Of a stretch of 64,000 bases of DNA, positions 27,807 through 37,498 are shown piece by piece. Every line of letters begins with the position of its first letter. Position 1 is the first letter of the stretch. Both the position numbers and the translations under genes were made by a program. Source of the DNA: Sporosarcina ureae (GTDB taxonomy: Bacteria > Bacillota > Bacilli > Bacillales_A > Planococcaceae); contig NZ_CP015348.1 of NCBI RefSeq assembly GCF_002109325.1, positions 1,367,001 through 1,431,000 on the forward strand. Direction: 5' to 3'. Under the pieces are notes generated by a model. It saw only the letters and a list, made by a program, of their open reading frames with translations, was not told where the DNA came from and did no database searches.

Positions 27807-27828
27807 CACATTTCTAAAAGGTGTTTAC
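27802..27828 (+). promoter_or_regulatory. BirA-like operator 2 (at bioY -35)
   Basis: On the plus strand GTCAAC, 15 bases, GTTTAC: the same half sites and spacing as operator 1 but in inverted orientation. Confidence 0.6.
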
Positions 27829-27849
27829 TCAAAGAGTCTATCTTTACAT

Positions 27850-30525
27850 CTATCGTTTATTCTGCAACATATTTTTTGCCACAGACGGTAATAGACCGCC
27901 ATGCAAGTAAGCATCTTTTTCCATAACATTATCGATTCTTACTGTAACAGGAAAACAAACTACTTCTCCGTTTGTCCGAACAGCGTGCATATCACAACGT
28001 TGTCCCGGTATGAATGCATGATCATCTATTTTAAGCGTGTAGATTTCCGTTCCTTCTAAACTAAGGGTAGATGCAGTGAAGCCTTCGGCAAACTGAATTG
28101 GCAATACGCCCATACCAACAAGATTACTGCGATGGATTCTTTCAAAACTTTCAGCAAGAACGACTTTCACTCCGAGTAATGACGTACCTTTCGCAGCCCA
28201 ATCTCTTGAGCTTCCTGTTCCATATTCTTTTCCAGCCAGCACAATCAGGTTTCTATTCTCTACTTTATAACGTCGTGCCGCTTCAAATATACTCACTTGT
28301 TCATTCGTCGCTTTATGAATAGTAAAACCGCCTTCCACGCCAGGAACAAGTTGATTGCGAAGACGGATATTCGCAAACGTACCACGCATCATAACATGAT
28401 GATTCCCCCGACGTGCACCGTAATTATTATAATTACGCGGGCTAACCCCATGTTCAGATAAATACTTACCTGCTTCACTATTCAATGATATGTGACCAGC
28501 CGGTGAGATATGGTCTGTCGTAATAGAGTCTCCTAACATCAGAAGCGGAAGCATCTCTTTTGTGTTTTTTTCAATAGACAATTCATCAGCTTGATCAAAA
28601 TACGGCGCGCGTTGAATATAGGTTGACGATGCATCCCAATCATACAATAAACCTTCTGCAGCAGAAATTGATTCCCATGTTTTATTCGAATAAATACTAG
28701 CATACTCTTCACGGAACAGAGAAGCCGTCACAGTTTCTGATATTATATTTTCTATAGATTCTGCTTTAGGCCATAGATCTGCTAAGTAGATAAGTTGATC
28801 ATTCTTCCCAACACCAATTGGCTCCCGATTGAAATCAATATCAATACGGCCTGCCAATGCAAAAGCTACTACAAGAGGCGGTGAAGCTAAATAATTTGCA
28901 CGGATCTGTGGATGGACCCTACCTTCAAAGTTGCGATTGCCACTTAAAATGGATGCTACTACGAGATCATCTTCAGTAATGGCTTTTTCAGCTTCCTCCA
29001 GTAACGAACCACTATTCCCACAACACGTGGCGCAACCATATCCATCAACAAAAAATCCGAGCTTTTCAAAAGAAGATAGTAAATCTGCTTTTTCCAAGTA
29101 ACGTGTGACCACACGCGAACCTGGAGTTAGCGTGGTTTTAACGTAAGACGGAACACGCAACCCCAAATCTGTAGCTGCCTTTGCTAGTAAACCTGCTGCC
29201 ACCATAACAGATGGATTCGATGTGTTCGTACAACTCGTAATGGAAGCCAAAACAATGGAACCATCTTGTATAGCTCTTGTTTTAATACGTTGTTTACCAT
29301 AGCCACCTTCATTTACTGGTCTCTTTAAAACATCTTCAAATGAATGCTTCATATCAGCAAGAGCTACTGTATCTTGCGGTCTTTTCGGTCCACTGACAGT
29401 TGGAATAATCGTACCTAAATCTATCTCGATAACTTCTGAAAAAGTTGGCGGTGTAGTTGTTTCCTCCATGAATAGACCTTGGGCACGTAAATAACTTTCA
29501 ATCAATGGCACCTTATCCTCACGACCCGTTTGACGGAAGTAATCCATAGTTTGTTCATCTGTCGGGAAAAAGCTCATAGTCGCACCATATTCCGGTGCCA
29601 TATTGGATATTGTTGCTCGATCGGTTACAGGGATATGACGCAATCCTTCTCCGTAAAACTCCACGAACTTTCCAACAACACCGTGCGCACGTAATCTGTT
29701 CGTCATCGTGAGCGCAAGGTCTGTGGCCGTTACCCCGTCAGTCAATGAACCCATTAACTTCACGCCAACTACATCAGGTATCGTGAAATAAAGAGGTTGC
29801 CCTAACATAGCAGACTCTGCTTCAATTCCCCCAACACCCCATCCAACCGTTCCAATTCCATTAATCATCGGAGTATGCGAGTCTGTTCCAACTAATGAAT
29901 CCGGATAAATCCATTCCACTTCATTTACTAATTCCGTTCGGATACCTGTCGCTAAATATTCAAGGTTCACTTGATGAACGATGCCATTAGCAGGTGGTAC
30001 GACATGAAAATTTTCAAAGCTTTTCTGCGCCCATCGTACAAATTCATAACGCTCTTGATTGCGCTCATATTCTATGGACAAGTTTTTCTCATATGCCAAT
30101 TCATCCCCAGAATGTTCGATGATAACGGAATGATCAATTACCAAGTCAACTGGAATCTGTGGATTGACAAGGCTAGGATCACCGCCTTTTGAAGCTACCG
30201 CATCACGCATTGAAGCCAAGTCAACAATAGCGGGAATTCCTGTGAAATCTTGAAATACAATACGGGCTGGTTTGAAGGGCACTTCTTGTCCTACACTACC
30301 TCCACGCCAATTGGCCAAGGCAACTATATGTTCATCGGTTATGTACTGGCCATCTTCATGACGTACTGCTGATTCAAGCAGTAAGCGAATAGTGAATGGG
30401 AGTTGCTTGATAGTGGAAAACCCTTGTTCTTCTAGCTTTTGCAATGATATATACTGATATCGTTTTCCATTGATTGTCGTTTCATCTCGAGTTGATTCAC
30501 GATACCCACTATTTTTTTGTTCCAT
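27850..30525 (-). CDS. acnA: Aconitate hydratase (AcnA type)
   Basis: Aconitase of 891 aa interconverting citrate and isocitrate. Fe-S ligands are present in SITSCTNTSNPS and GYGCATCCGNSG; active-site regions VGTDSHTPMINGIGTVGWGVGG, and the C-terminal swivel domain with GSSRDWAAKG. TAGGAGG lies before the ATG. It is the last gene of the tricarboxylate transport operon, 39 bases behind the SLC13-type permease, so it probably serves imported citrate or related acids. It could be the only or a second aconitase in the genome. Confidence 0.95.
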   Translation of the reverse strand: MEQKNSGYRESTRDETTINGKRYQYISLQKLEEQGFSTIKQLPFTIRLLLESAVRHEDGQYITDEHIVALANWRGGSVGQEVPFKPARIVFQDFTGIPAIVDLASMRDAVASKGGDPSLVNPQIPVDLVIDHSVIIEHSGDELAYEKNLSIEYERNQERYEFVRWAQKSFENFHVVPPANGIVHQVNLEYLATGIRTELVNEVEWIYPDSLVGTDSHTPMINGIGTVGWGVGGIEAESAMLGQPLYFTIPDVVGVKLMGSLTDGVTATDLALTMTNRLRAHGVVGKFVEFYGEGLRHIPVTDRATISNMAPEYGATMSFFPTDEQTMDYFRQTGREDKVPLIESYLRAQGLFMEETTTPPTFSEVIEIDLGTIIPTVSGPKRPQDTVALADMKHSFEDVLKRPVNEGGYGKQRIKTRAIQDGSIVLASITSCTNTSNPSVMVAAGLLAKAATDLGLRVPSYVKTTLTPGSRVVTRYLEKADLLSSFEKLGFFVDGYGCATCCGNSGSLLEEAEKAITEDDLVVASILSGNRNFEGRVHPQIRANYLASPPLVVAFALAGRIDIDFNREPIGVGKNDQLIYLADLWPKAESIENIISETVTASLFREEYASIYSNKTWESISAAEGLLYDWDASSTYIQRAPYFDQADELSIEKNTKEMLPLLMLGDSITTDHISPAGHISLNSEAGKYLSEHGVSPRNYNNYGARRGNHHVMMRGTFANIRLRNQLVPGVEGGFTIHKATNEQVSIFEAARRYKVENRNLIVLAGKEYGTGSSRDWAAKGTSLLGVKVVLAESFERIHRSNLVGMGVLPIQFAEGFTASTLSLEGTEIYTLKIDDHAFIPGQRCDMHAVRTNGEVVCFPVTVRIDNVMEKDAYLHGGLLPSVAKNMLQNKR

Positions 30526-30564
30526 TATGATTTCCTCCTAGACATGGTTTCTTATATTTCTAGT

Positions 30565-31956
30565 TCATGAATAAAACATCATCCAATATCCATAAATCGA
30601 AGCAAGTACAACGAGGAACCAAATAATAAAAGCCCCTGACCCAAGACGCAATAAATCTCGCTTATTGAAATACCCGTACTCATAACTGATTAAATGAATC
30701 GGTGATTGCGTAATCAAAGTAAATCCTGGTATTCCAATTAAAAATACGCCCATTGTTAAAAACAATGGATCATGGGTAGGGAATGCTTCGCCGATTGCAA
30801 GAGTTACAGGTAACATGATTGTTAAAAACCCCAGTACGTTAACGAAAAACAAACGTAATAATGCAGTCATTAGCAATAGTAACAGCGTCACCGTAAAATA
30901 AGAGTCCATGGATAATAGCTCGATTAATTGTTCAGCAAACCATTTGACAGCTCCTGTCTTGATGAGCAGATTGGATAACATCAAAGTTGCAGCGAAGAAT
31001 AGCAATAGATCCCAGCCAATGCGCTTCTTCGCCTGTTCCCATTGCCAAATTCCCGTTACCGGAAGCACTGTCAAAATCGCCCCGAATAATGCCACAAGTG
31101 AAACAGAAAACCCATGTAAACTGCCGGTCATCCATAGCACGACGGTAGTGCCAATTATCGCTAACACTTTCCATTCATTCACAGACATTTTTCCAAGTCC
31201 AAGTAGTTTCTCTTCAATCAACCCTTCTAGTTCCGGACCATCGATTCGTTCTGGAGGGAAGACTATAAGAAAGAGTAAGAACAAAAAGAACATAAAAATC
31301 ACTATGGGGGGCCCCATGTATAAGAGCCACTGTACATAGTCAAGTCCTACCGTTACATCGCCGAGTAAACCGTATGCGTATAATGTTGAACTCGCCCCTG
31401 TCGCAACGACAGCACCTGATATCGGAACAATTAGCGTCAAGCCAATAAATAAAGACTTCGCTAGTCGCTCCACGGATCCCATCTTCTGCAGATGCTTGAT
31501 AATACTATCTAGCACTGAAGACACTAAACTTGCCTTCCCGACATTGGATGGAATGAATAAAGACAAAATGAACATCAGTACAAATGAAAAGAATACTAGC
31601 AAGCGACTCGAACCTTTAGATAAAGAAAGCAGTTTGAGCGAGAGCCTACTAGCTAGGCCAGATTCAATAAATGCACCTGCTAAAATAAATGTTGAAAATA
31701 ACAACCATACAATCTCAGATGCAAAGTAACTCAGCGTTTCTTCATAGGTAAAGAAATGGACAGAAAGCAATAACATCAATAACAAAGAACTGAATGCTAA
31801 TGGAAAGACCCCACCAATCCAAAGAACTTGGATAATGATGAGGCACGCAATAGCACGTATTATTTCCGATGTTTCCGTGACAGGAAGAAACGTCACGATA
31901 TAAAGTAAGACACTAAAGCCAAATAACAGTCGTTTTTTATTAGTCATCGTTTTCAT
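30565..31956 (-). CDS. SLC13/DASS family anion permease
   Basis: Divalent anion:Na+ symporter-like membrane protein, 463 aa, with about 11-12 helices. Typical segments are IPSNVGKASL and VPISGAVVATGASSTLYAYGL (the SNT/TP-like substrate hairpins, modified) and a second pair near VLGFLTIMLPVTLAIG and TQSPIHLISYEYG. Family substrates are di- and tricarboxylates. It starts 8 bases after tctA, so it is a second uptake route in the same operon. ATG at 31947 is an alternative start. Confidence 0.82.
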   Translation of the reverse strand: MKTMTNKKRLLFGFSVLLYIVTFLPVTETSEIIRAIACLIIIQVLWIGGVFPLAFSSLLLMLLLSVHFFTYEETLSYFASEIVWLLFSTFILAGAFIESGLASRLSLKLLSLSKGSSRLLVFFSFVLMFILSLFIPSNVGKASLVSSVLDSIIKHLQKMGSVERLAKSLFIGLTLIVPISGAVVATGASSTLYAYGLLGDVTVGLDYVQWLLYMGPPIVIFMFFLFLLFLIVFPPERIDGPELEGLIEEKLLGLGKMSVNEWKVLAIIGTTVVLWMTGSLHGFSVSLVALFGAILTVLPVTGIWQWEQAKKRIGWDLLLFFAATLMLSNLLIKTGAVKWFAEQLIELLSMDSYFTVTLLLLLMTALLRLFFVNVLGFLTIMLPVTLAIGEAFPTHDPLFLTMGVFLIGIPGFTLITQSPIHLISYEYGYFNKRDLLRLGSGAFIIWFLVVLASIYGYWMMFYS

Positions 31957-31964
31957 ATACTCTC

Positions 31965-33479
31965 TTACATCATTTCGCTACTGTTTTTTTCAGCTTTACG
32001 ATTCTTCATCCATGAAGACAAGAACGGGAAGCCTAGCGATACGATCGTCATGATGACAAGCGCAATTGTAATAGGTGATGCTGTGAAAATGCCCACCACA
32101 TTCGGATAAGAAATTAAACTCATTCTAAAGTTTTGTTCCATATCGGATCCGACAATTACTGCCAAGATCAATGGAGCCACAGGGAATCTCAGCAACTTCA
32201 TGAACAAACCAACAAAACCAAAGATGATTAGAATGAGGAAATCCACTGTGCTGTAACCTAGTGTATAGGTACCGATAAATGCCAGCATCATAATGACAGG
32301 ATATAGGACACGTGGCGGTGTATCCAAGATCTTCACCAAAATCCCAACAAGCGCAATGTTCAAGATGACTAGGAATAGGTTTCCAATGAACATACTGTTG
32401 ATAAACGTCCAGACCATATCTGGATTGTTTTCAAACAATAACGGTCCCGGCTTTAAACCTAGCATAACAATTGCACCGAGGATAACAGCAGTCGTCCCTG
32501 AACCTGGGATTCCCATTGCTAGCATTGGAATAAATGCTCCAACAGCCGCTGCGTTATTAGATGATTCAGGTGCAGCCAATCCTTCAATTGCTCCTTCGCC
32601 AAACTCTTCAGGATGTTTAGAGATTTGTTTTTCCATTGAATAACTTAGCATAGACGCAATTGCGCCACCTGCCCCTGGAAGTACACCGATTAAGAAACCA
32701 ACCGGACCGTTACGAATAATCGGCCACTTTGATCGTTTCCATTGTTCTTTCGTAATCCAGATTTTACCGACTGACTTTTTCTTTCCTACCGGTTTATTAA
32801 TGGATAAGAAGTTATACAACACTTCTCCAACCGCGTAAATTCCAATAATGACTACGAGGAAATCTACTCCTTCACTTAGATGGACATTCCCCATCGTGAA
32901 ACGGTAAACGCCGGTCTGTAAATCGATCCCGACTGTACTGATCATTAATCCAATACACATCGAAATAAAACCTTTCACCATTTGCCCTTTTGCTAGCGCA
33001 ACAATCGCTGATAGTGTAAATACCATCAATAAGAAATATTCTGCTGGACCAAAACGCAGAGCAAAACTGGCCAGTGGCTTAGCTAAAATAATAAATCCAA
33101 CAACTGCAATCAAACCACCAATTAACGAAGCAATCGCGGAAATCGCAAGCGCTTGACCCGCTTGACCTTTTTGGGCCATCGGATAGCCGTCAAACGTAGC
33201 AGCAATTGCTGACCCGTCTCCTGGTGTGTTCAATAAGATCGAGCTTCTCGAGCCACCGTACATCGCACCGTAATAAATTGCGGCCATTAAAATTAACGCA
33301 CTCGTTGGCTCCATTCCAAATGTAATCGGAATCAGCAAAGCGATCGCGGTAGCAGGTCCAAGACCCGGTAACATTCCAACGACTGTTCCGAGGAACCCGC
33401 CTAGTGCAATCCAGAATAAATTCATCGGTTGAATTGTTGTCATAAAGCCATCTAAAATGGCTTGTACATCTATTCCCAT
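31965..33479 (-). CDS. tctA: Tripartite tricarboxylate transporter, large permease TctA
   Basis: Large membrane subunit of a TctABC (TTT) transporter, 504 aa, about 12 helices in two related halves. TctA motifs GTVVGMLPGLGPATAIALLIP, YYGAMYGGSRSSILLNTPGD and GVLPGAGGAIASML are clear. AAAGGAGG lies upstream of the ATG, 13 bases after tctB. Confidence 0.95.
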   Translation of the reverse strand: MGIDVQAILDGFMTTIQPMNLFWIALGGFLGTVVGMLPGLGPATAIALLIPITFGMEPTSALILMAAIYYGAMYGGSRSSILLNTPGDGSAIAATFDGYPMAQKGQAGQALAISAIASLIGGLIAVVGFIILAKPLASFALRFGPAEYFLLMVFTLSAIVALAKGQMVKGFISMCIGLMISTVGIDLQTGVYRFTMGNVHLSEGVDFLVVIIGIYAVGEVLYNFLSINKPVGKKKSVGKIWITKEQWKRSKWPIIRNGPVGFLIGVLPGAGGAIASMLSYSMEKQISKHPEEFGEGAIEGLAAPESSNNAAAVGAFIPMLAMGIPGSGTTAVILGAIVMLGLKPGPLLFENNPDMVWTFINSMFIGNLFLVILNIALVGILVKILDTPPRVLYPVIMMLAFIGTYTLGYSTVDFLILIIFGFVGLFMKLLRFPVAPLILAVIVGSDMEQNFRMSLISYPNVVGIFTASPITIALVIMTIVSLGFPFLSSWMKNRKAEKNSSEMM

Positions 33480-33492
33480 ATCGGTTCCTCCT

Positions 33493-33936
33493 TTAAGGTA
33501 AACTTACCTGCAACAGCGTTCCAAATGCATACCATGTAATAAACGAAAATGCTACAGCGATAATAATGTTTGACATCCACTTCTTTCGTCCATTCAATAA
33601 GAATAGAAGTCCGCCGAGGAACAGTATTGTTGAAAACAAAAACCCGATCCGTTCAAAAAGAACTGTGTAAATCAGCATTAAAACTAATGACGCTAGCAAA
33701 TACATGGGTGACTTGCCTAAACGTAATGCACGAAAGTCTAGGAAGTCATTGCCGCGTGCTTTGAATTCTTGAAAGAAATAGACGATCCCTGAAAGGATTA
33801 ATATAATAGCAATCATTAATGGAAAATACATGGGACCATTCGGATTTCCAAGGTTGGACTTAGGTAAATTAATCGCACTGATCAGCATGATAATACCAAT
33901 AACAGTTGAAAGTATCGGGGTTATGTAACGAACCAT
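33493..33936 (-). CDS. tctB: Tripartite tricarboxylate transporter, small permease TctB
   Basis: Small membrane subunit, 147 aa, four helices, with the TctB feature of a hydrophilic loop after the second helix (FQEFKARGNDF). Lies between tctC and tctA in the usual order. GGAGGAACG-type site precedes the ATG. Confidence 0.88.
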   Translation of the reverse strand: MVRYITPILSTVIGIIMLISAINLPKSNLGNPNGPMYFPLMIAIILILSGIVYFFQEFKARGNDFLDFRALRLGKSPMYLLASLVLMLIYTVLFERIGFLFSTILFLGGLLFLLNGRKKWMSNIIIAVAFSFITWYAFGTLLQVSLP

Positions 33937-33964
33937 ACGGCCGTTCCTCCTTCTTATAGTGAAT

Positions 33965-33994
33965 CAAAAAAGGGAGCCCACCAAAGTGGGACTC
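33965..33994 (-). terminator. Hairpin between tctC and tctB (partial terminator)
   Basis: GAG-CCCAC pairs with GTGGG-CTC (one bulged A), loop CAAA; on the minus strand a run of six T follows. It probably lowers transcription into tctB relative to the binding protein gene. Confidence 0.72.
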
Positions 33995-34011
33995 AACCTA
34001 TTTTGAATTAC

Positions 34012-34998
34012 TTATTTTTGTAATCCAGACTCCTCAATTAAATCCGTGTACATATCTGTTTGCTCTTTTAAAAACTCAGTTGTTGCATCGCTATCTTGAT
34101 AAAAATCTTCCCAGCCATTGTTTTCTAATAGTTGCTTCCAAGAATCCGTACCAACCATTTTACCGAATGCTTCATTCCAGAACGCAATTTCTTCTTCTGT
34201 CATGTCCGGAGGTCCAAGAATACCTCTCCAGTGAGGGAATACTACGTCTACGCCTTCTTCAGTCCAAGTGGGTACATCAGGTAGTTCTTCTAGGCGCTCG
34301 TCCGCTGTAATCGCAACAATCTTGAATTTACCTGCGAGATGTTGTTCAGATGACTCGGAAACCGCCATTGTTGCCGCATCTACGTGGCCACCAAGCAAGC
34401 TTGTCATAACATCTCCGCCGCTCTCATATACAAGGAAGTTCAATTTCGTAACATCTACACCAAATGTTTTCGCTGCTTGTACAAATGACAAGTGGTCATT
34501 GTTACCGAGACCCGGTGCAATACCGATCTTGACTGAAGCTGGGTCTTTCTTCAATTGCTCCATCAACTCTGTGGCTGTTTCGTATGGAGAGTCATTTTTG
34601 ACTGCTACAGAAATCCACTCTGTCGTTAATGTTGCAAGCGGTGTGAAGTTTTCATACGTTAGATCACTTTGTCCAAGTAAGTTATTCGTCACCAATAGAC
34701 TAGAATCGATTGCTAACGTGTGTGCATCTTTCTTAGACAGATACTGCCAACCTACTTCGCCATTCCCCCCTGGTTTGTTGATGACTGTCATGCTCTGATC
34801 CACAATGTCTTCCTCTTTTAAAATCTTTTGAATCGCACGTGCTGTTGCATCCCATCCGCCACCTGGTGTTGCAGGTGCAATGAACTCAAGATTCTTTTTT
34901 GGGAAATCAGCCTCGTCTTTCCCCCCCGCATTATCTGATGAACAAGCCCCGAGAATTAATGCAAACGAAAGTGTTGCTGCACCTAATATTCTTTTCAT
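34012..34998 (-). CDS. tctC: Tripartite tricarboxylate transporter binding lipoprotein TctC
   Basis: Extracytoplasmic solute receptor (Bug/TctC family), 328 aa. Signal peptide with lipobox ILGAC (Cys19), then the family start FPKKNLEFIAPATPGGGWD with the ligand-binding PGGG loop, and a second loop NKPGGNGEVGW. It delivers citrate or a related tricarboxylate to TctAB. First gene of the operon, behind a cre box. Confidence 0.94.
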   Translation of the reverse strand: MKRILGAATLSFALILGACSSDNAGGKDEADFPKKNLEFIAPATPGGGWDATARAIQKILKEEDIVDQSMTVINKPGGNGEVGWQYLSKKDAHTLAIDSSLLVTNNLLGQSDLTYENFTPLATLTTEWISVAVKNDSPYETATELMEQLKKDPASVKIGIAPGLGNNDHLSFVQAAKTFGVDVTKLNFLVYESGGDVMTSLLGGHVDAATMAVSESSEQHLAGKFKIVAITADERLEELPDVPTWTEEGVDVVFPHWRGILGPPDMTEEEIAFWNEAFGKMVGTDSWKQLLENNGWEDFYQDSDATTEFLKEQTDMYTDLIEESGLQK

Positions 34999-35058
34999 AC
35001 TATTTCTCCCCTTTTTCTGATTTACTATCTACAAGTAGTGTACTTGGAAACTCTCCAT

Positions 35059-35074
35059 ATGTAACCGTTTACAA
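35059..35074 (-). promoter_or_regulatory. CcpA cre box upstream of tctC
   Basis: Minus strand TGTAAACGGTTACA with T on both sides fits WTGNAARCGNWWWCAW at every position. It lies about 60 bases upstream of tctC, suggesting carbon catabolite control of the tricarboxylate operon. Confidence 0.72.
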
Positions 35075-35125
35075 TTTTAACAATTCAAAAGACTTTAACT
35101 TCATTTTGTTCATAAAGTTCATAGA

Positions 35126-35157
35126 AAAAAGCACCCCGCTAAGGAATGCTCTTGAAT
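35126..35157 (-). terminator. Probable terminator after the response regulator
   Basis: AGCA..CC pairs imperfectly with GG..TGCT followed on the minus strand by TTTTTT, just after the response regulator stop. Confidence 0.5.
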
Positions 35158-35213
35158 GGATATGGAGAATATAGATCTGCAAAACTATAGGGATCCGTAT
35201 GGACTCTGAACGT

Positions 35214-35894
35214 TTACAATCCAAAGTATTTCCGTTCAGGCCTTCCGACAATACCATATTCAAGCTCTGCACGCATTTTGCCTTCTGCAATTAGATACTC
35301 TAAGTATCTCCTAGCGGTAGTACGGGATGCTCCAAGTCTTTCTCCCATCTCCTCTGCAGTTGTGCCTTCCGTCAATGAACCCGCGATCTCTATCACTTTT
35401 TGCAATGTTAACGGATGAATTCCCTTTGGAAGGTCCGTATTTGTAGCCATTTCTTTAGTTACTGCACCTTGGACAAAAAGTTTATCTATTTCATTTTGGT
35501 TCACATGTTGGCTTTCCTGAAGAAATGCACGTCTTTGTTGATAACGTTCGATGACTTCCTTTAACTTGCTTAACTCAACAGGCTTAACCAAATAATGAAA
35601 CGCTCCTGCCGCTACACTGCTCGCCACCAATTCCCGTTCAGTAGCGGCCGTAATAATGATAAAATCAAGCGCAGGATATTGTACTTTCAACTCGCGCACT
35701 AGATCGATTCCCAACTGGTCAGGCATATAGATATCTACTAATAATAAATCTACATACTGAGTTTCAAGCATCTGCCATGTATCTCTTGCACGTAATGCTT
35801 GTCCAACGACTGTTACACCCTCTATACTTTCTAGAAACTGTTGATGTATAGAAGCAATGCGAAAATCATCTTCTACAATTCCTACATGAATCAT
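35214..35894 (-). CDS. CitB/DcuR-type response regulator
   Basis: Response regulator of 226 aa: receiver with Asp54 (LLVDIYMP) and Lys in LVKPVELSK; C-terminal helix-turn-helix (TAEEMGERLGASRTTARRYLEYL) of the CitT/DctR type, ending with GRPERKYFGL. Overlaps the kinase gene by 4 bases. Likely activates the tct operon just downstream in response to external tricarboxylate. Confidence 0.92.
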   Translation of the reverse strand: MIHVGIVEDDFRIASIHQQFLESIEGVTVVGQALRARDTWQMLETQYVDLLLVDIYMPDQLGIDLVRELKVQYPALDFIIITAATERELVASSVAAGAFHYLVKPVELSKLKEVIERYQQRRAFLQESQHVNQNEIDKLFVQGAVTKEMATNTDLPKGIHPLTLQKVIEIAGSLTEGTTAEEMGERLGASRTTARRYLEYLIAEGKMRAELEYGIVGRPERKYFGL

Positions 35895-37498
35895 CTTATT
35901 TCACGCTCCTCGTTGTCTGGATATTTTGGAATATATACAGAAAATATAGTACCTTCTTCGGTGCTTGTTACTTGAATCGTCCCTCCAAGTACACGAATAG
36001 CTCCATCTACATTCGCTAAACCAATACCTCTTCCTGTTGAAGACTTCGTGGAGTAACCTTTTTTAAATAGCTCATCTTGTAATTCAGGTGGAATACCTTT
36101 GCCATTATCGGATACTTCAAAAATTACATCTTCTCCAAAATCAAGTGCAAAGAATGACACTTGGCCGTCTTGGTAATTCGCCACTTCTTCAAGTGCATTA
36201 TCAATCAAATTCCCAAGAATCACAGTCAATGCCCCTGTACCAAACCATTCAGGCAATTGTTCTAGACTACTGTTTTCATCAATTTCAAAATCTACTTTCA
36301 TTTCAGATGCTTTGCCGACCTTACCAAATAGAATGGCTTGTACATGTGCGTCTTTTATGTTTTCAAATATGAATTGATTTGTATCATCACTGATACTGAT
36401 TTCTGTTTGAATCGTGCGTATCGCTTCTTCATACTTTCCAAGTTGGAGCAAACCAGAAATCAAATATAATTTATTCGTATATTCATGCGTCTGCGCCCTT
36501 AAGTCATCCGAATACTTTCGTACTTCATATAAAGTATTCACAACTTCCATCATTTCTGTCGTGTCGCGGAAAGTGATCAATGCACCTTTTTGTTCACCTT
36601 CAAATTGAAGCGGCATGGAGCTCACAACTAATCGTTTTTTTTCATAAACCACTTCAAATGATCTGGATACTGATTTATCGAGTTTAGTGAGCACCGGCAA
36701 GTTAGGGAATATTGATTCTATGGAATCTCCTTTTCGACGATTAGATATGCCTAGTATTGAACGAGCCGCTGTATTAATTAATGTAATCTGACCTAGCCGA
36801 TCAACTGCAATAATCCCTTCATCTATGGACGCTAATATCGCTTTACGTTCCATATAGAAACTAGCTATCTGCTCAGGCTCTAAGCCGAATGTATCTTTCC
36901 TAATGGATTTCGCTAATAGGTAGCTGATTAAAATCCCCAAGACTAATATGATTGAAGATATTAACAAAAGTTTTTCGACTCGATGTTGAACGATTTTCTG
37001 CAGATCTGAAATAAGGTAGCCCACTGTTACGACTCCGATAATTTGGTTTTCCTCTTTATTATAAATAGGCGCCTTACTACTGACAGACGGACCAATAATT
37101 TCATTCGACAACATGGAGTAATTCGCTCCAAAAACGACTGCTTTAAAGCCGTCCTCAAAAGGAATGACATCTCCTATTTGCAATTCATCAGGCGATGCTA
37201 AAATGCGACCTGATTTGTCTTGAATCACAATAAATGTCGCATCTACTTGATGAGAGTAATGCTCAATCACCGCTTCCAAATCACCTACTTTTTCTACATC
37301 TGTCCGTTCTTCCAAACCATCTTTGACAGTATCCATATAAGAAAGCATCTTAGCCGTTTGTAAACCGACAGTATGACTGCGATCAAATAAATTTATATAA
37401 TCCGTAACTACAAAAACCGTCAGCATCAGTAGCATCAAAAATAAAATAAGTGAGGTTACCATGAGTAATATTTTCTTTTGTAGTTTTGACTTCAGCAT
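35891..37498 (-). CDS. CitA/DcuS-type sensor histidine kinase
   Basis: Membrane sensor kinase, 535 aa: helix 1 (about 8-30), extracellular CACHE/PDC domain of about 140 residues (NQIIGVVTVGY near its end), helix 2 (about 177-197), cytoplasmic PAS (about 210-310), the CitA-type phosphoacceptor region AQTHEYTNKLYLISGLLQLG, and an HATPase domain (NLIDNALEEV, VSDNGKGIPPE, GRGIGLANVD). Family members sense citrate, malate or fumarate. Together with the regulator it should control tctCBA. Confidence 0.92.
   Translation of the reverse strand: MLKSKLQKKILLMVTSLILFLMLLMLTVFVVTDYINLFDRSHTVGLQTAKMLSYMDTVKDGLEERTDVEKVGDLEAVIEHYSHQVDATFIVIQDKSGRILASPDELQIGDVIPFEDGFKAVVFGANYSMLSNEIIGPSVSSKAPIYNKEENQIIGVVTVGYLISDLQKIVQHRVEKLLLISSIILVLGILISYLLAKSIRKDTFGLEPEQIASFYMERKAILASIDEGIIAVDRLGQITLINTAARSILGISNRRKGDSIESIFPNLPVLTKLDKSVSRSFEVVYEKKRLVVSSMPLQFEGEQKGALITFRDTTEMMEVVNTLYEVRKYSDDLRAQTHEYTNKLYLISGLLQLGKYEEAIRTIQTEISISDDTNQFIFENIKDAHVQAILFGKVGKASEMKVDFEIDENSSLEQLPEWFGTGALTVILGNLIDNALEEVANYQDGQVSFFALDFGEDVIFEVSDNGKGIPPELQDELFKKGYSTKSSTGRGIGLANVDGAIRVLGGTIQVTSTEEGTIFSVYIPKYPDNEEREIR

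Noticed and set aside
34268-34798. 176-aa ORF opposite tctC
   Set aside because: Antisense shadow; tctC is convincing over the same bases.
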